A stretch of DNA of 64,000 bases from Nitratireductor sp. XY-223 (GCF_004959855.1 NZ_SPNT01000010.1:1-64000), one strand, 5' to 3'. Positions 1 through 9,280 are shown, counted from the stretch's first letter. The notes: generated from the sequence alone by a model not told the origin. Program-made: numbers and translations.

Positions 1-18
1 TGTGCTAATCGTCTTCAT
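1..18 (-). CDS. Possible first codons of a gene running off the left edge
   Basis: Reading leftward, an ATG at 18-16 opens a frame of six codons (MKTIST) up to the window edge. A GGAAG purine run lies about 6 bases before it, which suits a ribosome binding site. Nothing can be said about the product. It would lie downstream of the broken GAPDH gene on the same strand. Confidence 0.3.
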
Positions 19-44
19 GGTGTTGCTTCCTTTCAGGTTCAATG

Positions 45-65
45 CCCTGAGCTTAATGCTCAGGG
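45..65. other. Perfect inverted repeat (8-bp stem, 5-base loop)
   Basis: CCCTGAGC at 45-52 and GCTCAGGG at 58-65 are exact reverse complements around the loop TTAAT. The repeat lies between the truncated GAPDH frame and the next minus-strand start codon at 18. There is no run of T after it on either strand, so it is not a standard Rho-independent terminator. It could be a processing or attenuation hairpin in a leader, or a scar of the rearrangement that cut GAPDH. Confidence 0.5.
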
Positions 66-96
66 GAAGCAACGCCACCCAATCCTCAGTTCTTTT

Positions 97-426
97 TCAA
101 CAGAGAACGGGACATCCCCCCCCGGAGCTGTCGACCACCACATCAACGCTCTCTCCCCTCCATGGCGCCTCATCGATGCTCGATGCACAGAAAACAGGCA
201 CGGTCGTGCCGTTGACCGAAATCGACGATTGACCTTCGGCCGTTGAAGCGGGCTCATGCAGCCGCCCGTAATGGGAGTCGTAGTTAAACAGATAGAGTAG
301 ATTTTCGATATCATCGACCGTGTCGTTAATCGCGGCGAGTTCCACGCGCTCATCGGCAAGCACCATTCGCGCCACGGTTCGACCAATTCGACCGAAGCCG
401 TTGATTCCGATGCGTATTTTATCCAC
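97..426 (-). pseudogene. Truncated type I glyceraldehyde-3-phosphate dehydrogenase (N-terminal fragment)
   Basis: The 109-residue frame starts with the NAD-binding signature of GAPDH (INGFGRIGR, residues 8-16) and continues with the family pattern NDT...NLLYLFNYDSHYGR. Homology stops near residue 101 (DVVVDSSG), just before a run of eight C bases at about 117-124, and a stop follows a few codons later. Full-length GAPDH is about 335 residues and carries the catalytic cysteine in its second half, so this product cannot be active. The shifted frame after the homopolymer does not resume GAPDH sequence, which points to a deletion or rearrangement, not a simple frameshift. GAPDH-like genes do occur in some polysaccharide clusters, so its original role may not have been glycolysis. 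Confidence 0.75.
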
Positions 427-793
427 TACCTCAGCTCCTCAGACTGATTTCGCCACCCATGCTACTCATATAAGAGATTCGGATTGAGTCTAGCGTTTTC
501 CGAACGCCGCAGAGTGTGGCTTCCCTCTTCGTTCACGGAAAACTTCGACACTACTGTTTAGCAAGTTCATCTGGAGTGAAAATGAAGCTATTAAGTTCCC
601 TTGGATTGAAGAAATCCGAGAAAAATAAGGTAAATACTTGCGCTTGATTGCGCCAGATCTATTAATTCACTTCACAAGTAGATTGGCTGCCGGCCCCCAT
701 CAAATTCTCCTTGATTGCATTCATCCGCTTTCAATTAATTTCGACGAAGGACGGCACGATTACCCAATCAGAATGCACGCTCAAAAACTGCGG
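427..793. other. Intergenic gap with one tiny candidate ORF
   Basis: No convincing gene lies here. A plus-strand frame at 582-647 would encode 21 residues (starting MKLLSSLGLKK) and has a GGAG motif about 7 bases before its ATG. It could be a real micropeptide or the stub of a lost gene. The stretch is AT-rich and lies between the GAPDH fragment and the 3' end of the FkbM methyltransferase gene, so it should hold a promoter for the GAPDH remnant on the minus strand. Confidence 0.3.
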
Positions 794-1720
794 TCAACGC
801 TCGGCGTACAAATTTGAAACAGCGGAAATTGGCCCTTCATACGGAGATATAACGCCCGTCCGGTCATCTACGATGCAAGTCTTATAGCCAAGGCGATCGA
901 GAAATGCTTTTACGTCCTTGGCCGTTTGCGGTGTGACCTCCACAAGCATAGTCGGCTGATCAGTGGCGAGCATTTCTGCCATCCCCTCAAGCGCCATGAC
1001 CTCAGCACCTTCAACATCAATTTTCAACAAATCCGGCCGCACGCCTTCGGATACACAAAAGTCATCGAGCGGAATGACTCCGACAACTTCTGTAACGTCA
1101 GTGACGGGTAACTGCTTCTCGACAATCGCAGCACCATTGCCGAGAATATTCTCACCACGGAACTGCATAAGCCGTAGTTCGGAAACTTCATTCGAAACAG
1201 CGTTGTTTATCGCACGAATGCGCTTTTGATATCCATTAATGTAGGCATTCAGCAAGAGCCGCCCATGGGTACGGCGCGAGGGCTCAAACGCCCATATGCA
1301 AGCATCCGGACATGCTGACGCCGCAACTAGAGAGTAGAGGCCTGAAAATGCGCCGACATCCAATACATTCTGGGCGTTTTTGGCGAGACGCAACCAAATG
1401 TCCAAAGACCCAGCCTCATATGAATTGGCGCCATGCCAGAAATAGGTCAGCGCAACGAGATCATCATTGCCGCAGTACATGACGATTTCAATATCGCCGA
1501 CAATGACAGGCACATGGCCATAAAATGGATAGCCGTTTTTGTATTTGTGAAACTCAGCATCGATCTCGCCGAAGCGGTCGGGATGCGCGCTTCGCCGAAA
1601 CGCGGCGACCTGCGCGCGTGCTTGTTCGTTACGTCGTTCCAAATCATCTAGCTTCATCTTAGCCCCATCGAACGCTGTTCGACCAAATAGATCAGACAGC
1701 GCCCTTATGGCGCCATCCAT
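794..1720 (-). CDS. FkbM-family SAM-dependent methyltransferase
   Basis: The 308-residue protein has the FkbM methyltransferase pattern: a SAM-binding glycine motif VLDVGAFSGLYS, the acidic end of the next strand (FEPS), and the conserved LLKIDVEGAE segment near residue 230. FkbM enzymes O-methylate sugars or polyketides, so in this locus methylation of a glycan residue is the likely role. The first 50 residues are charged and helix-forming and lie outside the catalytic fold. Its ATG at 1720 overlaps the end of the upstream sulfotransferase gene by 16 bases, so the two are probably translationally coupled and may act on the same glycan. The methyl acceptor cannot be read from sequence. Confidence 0.85.
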   Translation of the reverse strand: MDGAIRALSDLFGRTAFDGAKMKLDDLERRNEQARAQVAAFRRSAHPDRFGEIDAEFHKYKNGYPFYGHVPVIVGDIEIVMYCGNDDLVALTYFWHGANSYEAGSLDIWLRLAKNAQNVLDVGAFSGLYSLVAASACPDACIWAFEPSRRTHGRLLLNAYINGYQKRIRAINNAVSNEVSELRLMQFRGENILGNGAAIVEKQLPVTDVTEVVGVIPLDDFCVSEGVRPDLLKIDVEGAEVMALEGMAEMLATDQPTMLVEVTPQTAKDVKAFLDRLGYKTCIVDDRTGVISPYEGPISAVSNLYAER

Positions 1721-2499
1721 TCATGCGGCGTGCCCGCAAGCGCCGATTTCACCAATTCATAATTCTCGATTGACCGTTCCAAGTTGGCTGGCGCCTGCTT
1801 TACGAAACTCGGCGCGCGGTTTTTGAACGCGTCGACGCTAAAAGCCACAGCGATCACGTCCGTATGGATTTCCTTCACATCGCCGGCCGGTCCGAACATA
1901 TCTCCATAATCAATATGCACGAGCTTGTCATAACCACGCGTCCAGCGGGTCATGAGGTTTACCTCTTCTTCCATGCCGCGAATGTAATTGCACATCTGGC
2001 GAATATTGATGACAACGGATTTGACCTTTGCGGCATCCGGATCTGACGTGTGCCAGATTTCGTTGGCTTCGGCTAACCGTCCAGACACGAAGCTTTCCAA
2101 AAAATTCCTTCGTGTAAGGTGAATGATCGGCATTTTGCTCTGGCGCGCATAGCGGATCACCCATGGCATTTCTGAAAGTCCATGCCACCCTTGATTGAGA
2201 TGGTGCAGGCTGCGATATTTGATATCAATGACAATGTGCTTACCCGGAAAGCGCGCATTTTTTTGTTCGACGAATTCGTGGAAATTTTCCGCCAAACGCC
2301 ACGGCATGGCGCGATCGGGGTCATCCCGCACCAGATCGCGGAAGAAGGTAAAATAGTTACCGGCATCGCCTATATTGTCGGGGTGGAATATCTCGCCCAG
2401 GTATTTTAGTTGCGCATGCTGGTCAAGAACCGATCCCAAGGCGCCTGTTCCAGAGCGTTGCGTCGCCAACAACAGGCCAAACAGCGATAAATCCGACAT
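1705..2499 (-). CDS. Stf0-like sulfotransferase
   Basis: The 264-residue protein opens with LLATQRSGTGALGSVLD, the 5'-phosphosulfate-binding loop that binds PAPS. The pattern fits the Stf0 (trehalose 2-sulfotransferase-like) branch of the family. A second conserved stretch, IIHLTRRNFLESFVSGRLA, matches the 3'-phosphate-binding region. It would move sulfate from PAPS onto a hydroxyl of a sugar or glycolipid in the cytoplasm. The gene is upstream of and overlaps the FkbM methyltransferase gene, so both probably decorate one glycan. It is one of four sulfotransferase-family genes in this locus; the acceptor is unknown. Confidence 0.75.
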   Translation of the reverse strand: MSDLSLFGLLLATQRSGTGALGSVLDQHAQLKYLGEIFHPDNIGDAGNYFTFFRDLVRDDPDRAMPWRLAENFHEFVEQKNARFPGKHIVIDIKYRSLHHLNQGWHGLSEMPWVIRYARQSKMPIIHLTRRNFLESFVSGRLAEANEIWHTSDPDAAKVKSVVINIRQMCNYIRGMEEEVNLMTRWTRGYDKLVHIDYGDMFGPAGDVKEIHTDVIAVAFSVDAFKNRAPSFVKQAPANLERSIENYELVKSALAGTPHEWMAP

Positions 2500-2715
2500 C
2501 TGTTTCCTTTACATACGCCCTGGTTGCGTTTTGTCACCAGTTCAGCAGAACTCACATATAATTGCGTCAGCCAGCGCGCTTCGCCAATTCGACTCAGATA
2601 AACACCGACAGCACCGGGGGAGCGTTGATACTATTGAATGATCGCAGGCGCAACGCGGGCAGGAGGACGGAGTGCCCCGTATTGCGCTGGATTCCCTACA
2701 CAAGGTGTCCACCCC

Positions 2716-3942
2716 TCATGTAAATAGATTGTCCCCAATGAGATCATTTCGCATGCCTTCAGGAAACTCAACGAATATATTGTCACGAATACGCGCTTGC
2801 GCACCGGGATTGACAACAAACACCCGCCCACCGCGCCCTTCGGCGTAGAATGTGTTACCGCAGATGAGAGCCGCAGCTTTTTGATTCAGCACAATCCGCC
2901 CAAAATTCTTGTGGCAGACATTTCCATCAAAGTTCAATACACCGCCTGCATGGACAAGATCGCCGTGGCGTTCTCGCCCGCGCAGACTATGAAATATACT
3001 GTCCCGAACGCTGAGACTTGTCCCGGGCTTCGACATAATTGCACAACTTCCGCCGCCGCCGCCAAATAGGGCCATGTTGAACTTGGCATCGCCTTCATGG
3101 ATGGCCACCAACGGGTGGCCAAAGCCGGCATTGGTAAAACGCCCTCCCTGAATGCGGGCGCCCCGACTTCTATCTATCGCCTTGATTTTCAGCAAGGGGC
3201 GGTCTGCAGCGCGCTCAATAGGTAGCCAGCCGTGGAACATACAATCGTGCAATGTGATGATGCGCGGCCGCTCTTCGCCTAGCCCTGAACCTATTTCCAT
3301 TCCGGTACCATTCGGAAATATTACAAAAACCTTGTCGAATATAAGGTTGTTGCAGGCGTCACCCTCTTCTTGACGCTCGATTGAAATGGCCGCGCTATTC
3401 AATGCCCCACAATCCAGAAGGTGGATCTTTGTAAAAGTCGTTTCCATTACCGACGGGCCAAGGCGTATGGCAGGCCCATCGACAACGCGGTAGATATAGA
3501 GATTGGAAAAATCGCCCTCAATCAGGAACTCGACGGACAGCCCCTTGCCTTGGTTAAACCCATCAATGCGAAGATTTCGCAGGCTGATTCCATGGGTCCG
3601 ATTTTCCATCTCGCGCAGCCATGGATCAGCGTCGCGAATGATTTCGCGCCGCAACGGTGTGTTTGCATTCGCTTTCACCTCCACAGCGTATGTTCCCGCC
3701 GCCGGCACAAGACAGGTGCCGTAACCAGTTCCCTCTATGGTGACTTGCTTGTCGACAAGGATCGGACGGTCAAGATCAAACCTTCCCGCACCAAACTGGA
3801 TTTTCCCAGGATTGTCGCCCATTTCGGATAGCGCAAAGTCGACCGCGCTGGCGCACTGGCCAATTGGCGCCGAGAAGACGTTGCGCCCCTCGCAGTGAAC
3901 ATCGATACTTTGTTTTTCGCGGATGATCTTGAAGCTTGTCAT
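2716..3942 (-). CDS. Right-handed beta-helix (pectate-lyase-like) protein
   Basis: The 408-residue protein starts with a pectate-lyase superfamily pattern: a segment that forms the first coil (IQFGAGRFDLDRPILVDKQVTIEGTG), followed by repeated coil-like stretches rich in G, N and hydrophobic residues (GISLRNLRIDG, ARIQGGRFTNAGF, LNFDGNVCHKNF). No signal peptide is visible, so either it acts in the cytoplasm or it leaves by another route. The fold occurs in polysaccharide lyases, epimerases and acetyltransfer scaffolds, so the reaction cannot be assigned. It lies among glycosyltransferase and methyltransferase genes on the same strand and probably acts on the locus glycan. Confidence 0.65.
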   Translation of the reverse strand: MTSFKIIREKQSIDVHCEGRNVFSAPIGQCASAVDFALSEMGDNPGKIQFGAGRFDLDRPILVDKQVTIEGTGYGTCLVPAAGTYAVEVKANANTPLRREIIRDADPWLREMENRTHGISLRNLRIDGFNQGKGLSVEFLIEGDFSNLYIYRVVDGPAIRLGPSVMETTFTKIHLLDCGALNSAAISIERQEEGDACNNLIFDKVFVIFPNGTGMEIGSGLGEERPRIITLHDCMFHGWLPIERAADRPLLKIKAIDRSRGARIQGGRFTNAGFGHPLVAIHEGDAKFNMALFGGGGGSCAIMSKPGTSLSVRDSIFHSLRGRERHGDLVHAGGVLNFDGNVCHKNFGRIVLNQKAAALICGNTFYAEGRGGRVFVVNPGAQARIRDNIFVEFPEGMRNDLIGDNLFT

Positions 3943-3960
3943 TATCCGTTTCAGAATCGT

Positions 3961-4626
3961 TTAGCGAGCAGGCTCGGCGCGGACCATTTTTTGATTAGCC
4001 GGGTGCTCCCAATCGCCAACCAAGTGCACGCGCCAGCCCGTCCTATTTGCTATTTCCGAAATTTGAGAAAATTCATAGCGCCAGTTCTTGTTTGGATCGG
4101 ATCGCGTTTGCGACAACTGCTCTGCCGTCTGCGCACCTTCGAAAAAGGTAAAGTAAAATGCGCTGGCTTTATGCGCCTTGTCTTGCATTTTTGTGAGACA
4201 TTTTGCGATATCATCTGGAGTCAGATGCGTGAAAAGCGACTGAGCCATTGCAAAGTCGAATTTGGGCGCATCCTGAAAATCAAACTCCGAATTGAAAAAG
4301 AAGGATGGCTTCTTTTCAGCAATAACACGGCCGAAAAATTCGTTATCGAGCCCGGCCTGCACAAGTTCGGGCGCAAGGTCTATTCCAAAATATCGACCGG
4401 TCCCAAGATAAGGTATGAGATATTGCCCCAGTCGCAATGAACCGCAGGCAACGTCGTAGAACACATGCTCGCAACACAAGCCCTCACCAACCAAAAAATG
4501 GTATTGGAGTTTGCCGATTTTGTACCACAATTCATCCGTAAAGCCACCAACATAGGCCCTATGGCCGATTTCGCTGATCCGCTCCACGACTGACTTACTA
4601 AAATATCCGTCCGGCCAGCGGCTCAT
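3961..4626 (-). CDS. Class I SAM-dependent methyltransferase
   Basis: The protein has a class I methyltransferase core: motif I at FYDVACGSLRLGQYLIPYLG, an acidic strand-2 end (YFGIDLAPELV), and the strand-4 region FDFAMAQSLFTHL. The open frame extends to 4689, but an ATG at 4626 has an AAGGA motif about 7 bases before it and gives MSRWPDGYFSKS. The 21 extra residues look random, so I chose 4626 (221 residues). It lies directly downstream of a glycosyltransferase gene on the same strand and probably methylates a sugar. The acceptor is unknown. Confidence 0.72.
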   Translation of the reverse strand: MSRWPDGYFSKSVVERISEIGHRAYVGGFTDELWYKIGKLQYHFLVGEGLCCEHVFYDVACGSLRLGQYLIPYLGTGRYFGIDLAPELVQAGLDNEFFGRVIAEKKPSFFFNSEFDFQDAPKFDFAMAQSLFTHLTPDDIAKCLTKMQDKAHKASAFYFTFFEGAQTAEQLSQTRSDPNKNWRYEFSQISEIANRTGWRVHLVGDWEHPANQKMVRAEPAR

Positions 4627-4691
4627 AAGACATCCTTGCAGCAAATACCGTAGCCGCCCATCGGGAAACGAGCGGCCGGGATGCACCAATC

Positions 4692-5735
4692 CTACAGATT
4701 CAGAAATTCCCTATAGCTTCGGCGCATTTCCCTCACACACGCATTATAATGCTCTTCCATTATGCCTAAGATTGCATCCTCGTCGCGCTCCCACATTTCG
4801 AGAATGCCATTCGTTCGTTCTCGGATGGAATAAATATCATCGGGATAGCGCACTTCGGTCAGCCGACGATATTCGCTTTTTTCAAATCCCGGCAAAAACA
4901 GCGGTAAAGTCAGACAAGGTGTTCCGACAGCTAACGCTTCCAGCTGAGTCATCGGCTGGCATTCGATCAACGTGACATTTGAGACAAGCCCAACACTCGA
5001 CATATGCGCCAGCAGATCCGGCTTATTCATAAATCCCGTAATTTGAAGTTTTGCCGTATGAGATAGCAAATCAATAAAACTGGGATAATTAACCATCGAT
5101 ATGGCATCGATTCGGGGATTGCCCTCAAATGCAATAAAATTTGTATAGAGATTTTTTCGCCAGGTGTTTTCCAGTGGAATGAATACGCTGGACTGATTTC
5201 GGTAAATGCTTTTTCGAAAGGGCAAATTGCCGTTATTGTCAGGAATATTCGGCGGCGGATTTACAATAAGGACTTTGCTAAATTCGGAGTCAATAGCAGA
5301 AAATCCGGGTTTGACACTGCCAATACGCGTAATGACACCAAAACGTTTCAGCCGAATAAGGCGGGCTAGCATATCCATCTCAAAATGATTTTCGAACTGT
5401 GCCGGTGAAACATGCGTAACCACGTTGAGTGGCATGGCCGTACCCAGATTTTCATGCAGGTACATTGCGACCGCCTCTGCGGCGGCCGAAAATCCTTGAA
5501 ATACAACCGCCACGGCATCACCATTGGTAACAGCCGCTAGTATTTTTTCTAACGCGGCGCGCGGATAACTAACACGGTGATCTATTCCGATTTTGATTCC
5601 CGGACAGTAGCCCGAGGCAGCGCGAATGCCGTGCCAACCGAGATCAAAAATATGCACAACGCGCTGAAGCGTTTCATCATGGTGCATATACATCGTGTCT
5701 CGATTGGCGTTGATAGAAAGGTGTAATGTAGACAT
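4692..5735 (-). CDS. Glycosyltransferase, GT-B fold (GT4-like C-terminal half)
   Basis: In this 347-residue protein the C-terminal half carries the donor-binding pattern of GT4 enzymes: LIECQPMTQLEALAVGTPCLTLPLFLPGFE, with the E-x7-E arrangement softened. The N-terminal half lacks the usual glycine-rich acceptor loop, so the match is partial. It sits 12 bases downstream of the large 845-residue glycosyltransferase gene and just upstream of the methyltransferase gene, in one minus-strand run. A role in adding one sugar to the locus glycan is inferred from the fold and neighbours. Donor and linkage are unknown. Confidence 0.6.
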   Translation of the reverse strand: MSTLHLSINANRDTMYMHHDETLQRVVHIFDLGWHGIRAASGYCPGIKIGIDHRVSYPRAALEKILAAVTNGDAVAVVFQGFSAAAEAVAMYLHENLGTAMPLNVVTHVSPAQFENHFEMDMLARLIRLKRFGVITRIGSVKPGFSAIDSEFSKVLIVNPPPNIPDNNGNLPFRKSIYRNQSSVFIPLENTWRKNLYTNFIAFEGNPRIDAISMVNYPSFIDLLSHTAKLQITGFMNKPDLLAHMSSVGLVSNVTLIECQPMTQLEALAVGTPCLTLPLFLPGFEKSEYRRLTEVRYPDDIYSIRERTNGILEMWERDEDAILGIMEEHYNACVREMRRSYREFLNL

Positions 5736-5747
5736 ATTAGAAGCTTA

Positions 5748-8285
5748 TCAAGCAAAACAAAAATGATACCAGTATGCCCAGGCTAGGTGGGTATGTTGGC
5801 CTTTGTGGGCGCGCACGCCAAAATTCAAAGTCAACGGATTATTTAGTGTTTGGGGAAGGTTTAAAGTTATGCTGCTTTTTCGCATAGGTGCGATGGCATG
5901 CCACCCTGACCCCCCGCGTTCCACCCACATTTTGTCGTCGACACGATTTCTATACGCGCCCCTAATTGTTCGCCACATTTTCTTTAGTGCCCGGGTCGAA
6001 AGATCATCGGAAACGACATCAACTCCATCAGAAACGGATAATGCATAGTCCAACTCGCTGGCATCGGGATGGCACGTCATTACATAGGCCGTGATGGCTG
6101 AAACACCTGCAGGTACGCCATTTATGATGCGGCCAAATACCAATCCGAAATCTGTTGGGTGCGTCAGAATTCTCTGATTTTCATGATCGAATGAGAAGCA
6201 TTCAAATCCGAGATCAGGCGGCGGTGGAGTCCCCATTACAGCAGTAGACATTTTGGACCAAGGAACCCTTTGCAGTCCAATTGCGTGGTTGCTCTCAAGG
6301 ATCTCAGTTGACACTGCTGATCCATCGTTCGACCTTTTTGGAATGCGAACTGGAGCAGCATTTGTTAGCGGTACAAAACCGAGGCATTCCATGTAAGCCT
6401 TATTCAATCCGACGGAGCCAGAAACGTATGATTGATCGTCGCTGACGAGCCTACCTTTAGTTTTTACAAAATGGGGTAGCACAAAAACTTGAGCCCGTTT
6501 TGATGCAACATGAATACGAATGAAATTGCTCAGCCAGTCTTCGCCCCAAAAGTCATTCTGCTTATATGCCGCAAGGTATTGAGTTCCGACTACGCTGTAT
6601 TTATGTGGTGCATGACAACTAATGATTGCGAGTGTCTCGTCGTCCCCCGAAACAAATGATGGAATGCCATCCGCCACTATGTGACTGGTAACGACGCAGA
6701 GCTGCTCCTTATGATTATGCTCATTAAGGCAACGATGTGCCCGAGTATAAAGTTCGAAATCAATTTCAATGTCTCGGTCAACGACTGCAACGCCAGCCAA
6801 TTCATAATTGTTCGCAACGTGAAGAATATGTTCTGGGCATAGTTCCTCAAAGGAGGTCACAAGAAGCTCAATATCGTCAGGAATTATCTGCCTAAATTTC
6901 ACGGCATCGCCAGAATTACAGCACACAAATAACTGTATGTTGTCTTCCGTGCTGGCCGTGCGCAAAGTGTTGATGATATCCAAATCCTGAAGCTGGTTGA
7001 GAAAACAAATCAAGCCAATCTTCTTAAGATCTTGCGCCGGCGTGCCTGCTTCATCTGAATTCGATCGAAAATGAGCCTCATCCCAATAGGGGGTATCCGC
7101 AGCGACGCTAACCACCTCTAACGGATGCCAATTGCGGCTATCAATCATCATTTGCGCCAGGTCGGCAGCCGTGCCGTCAAATTTGAGGCAGTTTACTTGG
7201 TCAACCCAGGGCGTGTTTTCGCCAAATGCCTCACAACGTGCATTCAAAATAACCGGACGCCCAGCCAGTGCTGCTTCATAGGCAAAGAGACACAAACTCT
7301 CATATGTTGAAGGCAACACCACCGTCGATTTGGCGATTAATGCCAATCGATCTTCCGGACTTAAACCACGCTCAAGAACAATCTCGCCTTTGTAGTTAGC
7401 CGGGATTAAATCATTGAGTTGGGCAATATAGTCTGCATCCCATCCATAACTCGCTAGCACAAACCGCGAATTCTCGATGCCCATATCCAAGGCAATAATT
7501 GCAGCTTTGATAAAGATGTCTGGACGTTTGAATCGTTGAAACCGGGATGAAAACAAGAATATGGATTCGTCACTTGCACCGGCATCCTCAACCATTGAGA
7601 TTGATTGCGGAAAGACCGGTGGCGTTTCGATGACCACTTTATCGGCCCATTTGTCACTCAACCCATAAAGTCTGCGATTCGTTTCCGACACAAATGGCAG
7701 ATGTCCTACAACGATATCGGCATTTTTTAGCGCAAATTTTTCAAGCGCATACATGCGGCCCACCCATTCGGTCATTAGGTGGCCACCGCCCTCATGCAAA
7801 GCAATAATTGAAAATGTCGAATGCAGCCGAACGGCGATGCGCATATCTGCCAATAACCCGACCCGACGAGCCTCTATCGTGGCCGTCGCTAGGCCGCCAA
7901 AATCTACGAATTCAACAAGATCGAAGAAAATGCCTTTCTCTTGAAGTTTGAGAAGCCCCACCATGCACGCGAAAGAGCGAAGATAGTTGTCCTGGCCATC
8001 GTAAAACAAATCGCTCGCCTCAAGCCCAAACTGCGACAAATGATGTGCTGCCTTGGCGTCGTAGAAATGAAACTCAGCAACATTGCGGAGAGAAGCGAAT
8101 TCCTGAAACTTGCTATCTTCACCGTCGCCGAACGATCCAAGCGACAATCCGCAATCATCTGGCATCAAGATATGTATCGAGTTGCGGCCGTTACCGCCGA
8201 ATTCGCAAATAAATGAATGAATCAGTCGCCCGATTCCGCCAGGATGGAATGGAAAAAGCTCATTTGTTACGAAGCAGACCTGCAT
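5748..8285 (-). CDS. Large two-part GT4-type glycosyltransferase with uncharacterised C-terminal half
   Basis: Residues 1 to about 410 form a complete GT4 glycosyltransferase: the N-terminal acceptor loop FVTNELFPFHPGGIGRLIHSF, the mid-protein strand IFLFSSRFQRFKRPDIFIKAA, and the donor-site motif LPSTYESLCLFAYEAALAGRPVIL. Residues of about 430-845 are not accounted for by that fold. They start with IGLICFLNQLQDLDIINTL and include stretches that could form a second Rossmann-like or GT-A domain, but I see no clear DxD or other catalytic motif. At 845 residues it is about twice the usual GT4 length. The ATG at 8285 overlaps nothing upstream, so it may head the run of minus-strand genes to about 2716. 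Confidence 0.75.
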   Translation of the reverse strand: MQVCFVTNELFPFHPGGIGRLIHSFICEFGGNGRNSIHILMPDDCGLSLGSFGDGEDSKFQEFASLRNVAEFHFYDAKAAHHLSQFGLEASDLFYDGQDNYLRSFACMVGLLKLQEKGIFFDLVEFVDFGGLATATIEARRVGLLADMRIAVRLHSTFSIIALHEGGGHLMTEWVGRMYALEKFALKNADIVVGHLPFVSETNRRLYGLSDKWADKVVIETPPVFPQSISMVEDAGASDESIFLFSSRFQRFKRPDIFIKAAIIALDMGIENSRFVLASYGWDADYIAQLNDLIPANYKGEIVLERGLSPEDRLALIAKSTVVLPSTYESLCLFAYEAALAGRPVILNARCEAFGENTPWVDQVNCLKFDGTAADLAQMMIDSRNWHPLEVVSVAADTPYWDEAHFRSNSDEAGTPAQDLKKIGLICFLNQLQDLDIINTLRTASTEDNIQLFVCCNSGDAVKFRQIIPDDIELLVTSFEELCPEHILHVANNYELAGVAVVDRDIEIDFELYTRAHRCLNEHNHKEQLCVVTSHIVADGIPSFVSGDDETLAIISCHAPHKYSVVGTQYLAAYKQNDFWGEDWLSNFIRIHVASKRAQVFVLPHFVKTKGRLVSDDQSYVSGSVGLNKAYMECLGFVPLTNAAPVRIPKRSNDGSAVSTEILESNHAIGLQRVPWSKMSTAVMGTPPPPDLGFECFSFDHENQRILTHPTDFGLVFGRIINGVPAGVSAITAYVMTCHPDASELDYALSVSDGVDVVSDDLSTRALKKMWRTIRGAYRNRVDDKMWVERGGSGWHAIAPMRKSSITLNLPQTLNNPLTLNFGVRAHKGQHTHLAWAYWYHFCFA

Positions 8286-8689
8286 CTGAACTCCTATGAA
8301 TCTCTCGATCAGCCCGCAATCTATGAATAATCCTGCGTGGCCTGTCTAGGTCACGGCCTCATAATCCCATTGCCAATTCCTGACGGCAGCCAGTTTCGAC
8401 AGGCCCACGGTAATTTGCGCGCCTTTCGACGTATGTGACAACTATCCTAGAAGCCGTGATGTTGACACGTTGCGACATAGGTTTGGTGTTCGCCCAACCT
8501 TCAGGGTTGTGCGAAATCAATTGGAATCGCAGACAATGGCAGCCAGCAGAATTTGCTTCGGTTTCGATCGCCTCCATTGTAACCTGGGCGCTACGTCCTC
8601 ATGTGCCTGACCAGCTGTGATTTTAGAACGGCCACGCCTAGATCAAGCAATCCGAACGGTATATGGGCCTGCGCGATGGTAGGCTGAAC
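8286..8689. other. Gene-free stretch before an IS remnant
   Basis: No intact gene is visible. A minus-strand frame at 8359-8577 (72 residues, starting MEAIETEANSAGCHCLRF) faintly resembles part of an acetyltransferase fold, but it has no recognisable start context and is probably decayed sequence. The stretch must contain the promoter for the large glycosyltransferase gene that starts at 8285. No clear promoter boxes could be picked out. Confidence 0.3.
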
Positions 8690-9180
8690 AGCAACGAGCG
8701 AGAGGAGCTTTGGCGCCTTCGCAAAGAGAACTGACAATTGCGCCAGGAGCGCGACTCTCAAGGACCGCGGCTTGTTTGCAGAGAACCACGGGGCATCCTC
8801 AAGTCGAAGTCGTAACCACCAACCAGGCCGATTATTCCATTCAATTGATGACCGGGGCATCGGCACTTCACGAAGTGGTATCATGCCCATGTCGACGCCA
8901 ACGAACCGAACATGTTTCGGGTGGCTGACATAACACTAGTGCCGACCTGTGCCAGCTCTCTGAATCTGGCGGTCGTGTTGGATGCCTACAGCCGCAAGAT
9001 CGTCGGCTGGGCCAGGGGCAATGACCCAAGAGAACCAGTGAATGATCCAATGAACATGGCAAACATTTAACGAAGGTCGGACAATGTCATCTATCATTCA
9101 GACCCGGGCTCGCAAAGCACATCAGTTGCTTTCGGCCTCAGATGCAGGGAAGAGGGTGTTCTCTCGAGTTTTATAGGAGC
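8690..9180 (+). mobile_element. Degraded IS3-family insertion sequence (orfA and orfB fragments)
   Basis: Fragments of both IS3-family genes are readable in order. About 8690-8815 matches the end of orfA (EREELWRLRKEN, an in-frame stop, then after a frame change LKDRGLFAENHGASS). About 8860-9070 matches the orfB integrase core, with both first catalytic aspartates (VADITLVPT and LAVVLDAYSRKIVGW). After another break, 9085-9170 reads VIYHSDPGSQSTSVAFGLRCREEGV, the conserved segment before the third catalytic acid. Stops and frame changes make it inactive, and the region with the catalytic glutamate is gone. No terminal inverted repeats were identified. Confidence 0.8.
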
Positions 9181-9280
9181 CTGTATCGTCACACCCGAAC
9201 AATCAGGTATAGTGTCCTCAATTTATGAGCAGTGGTATTTGCCTAAGTCGCACACACACAACAATGCATCACGAAGAAAT

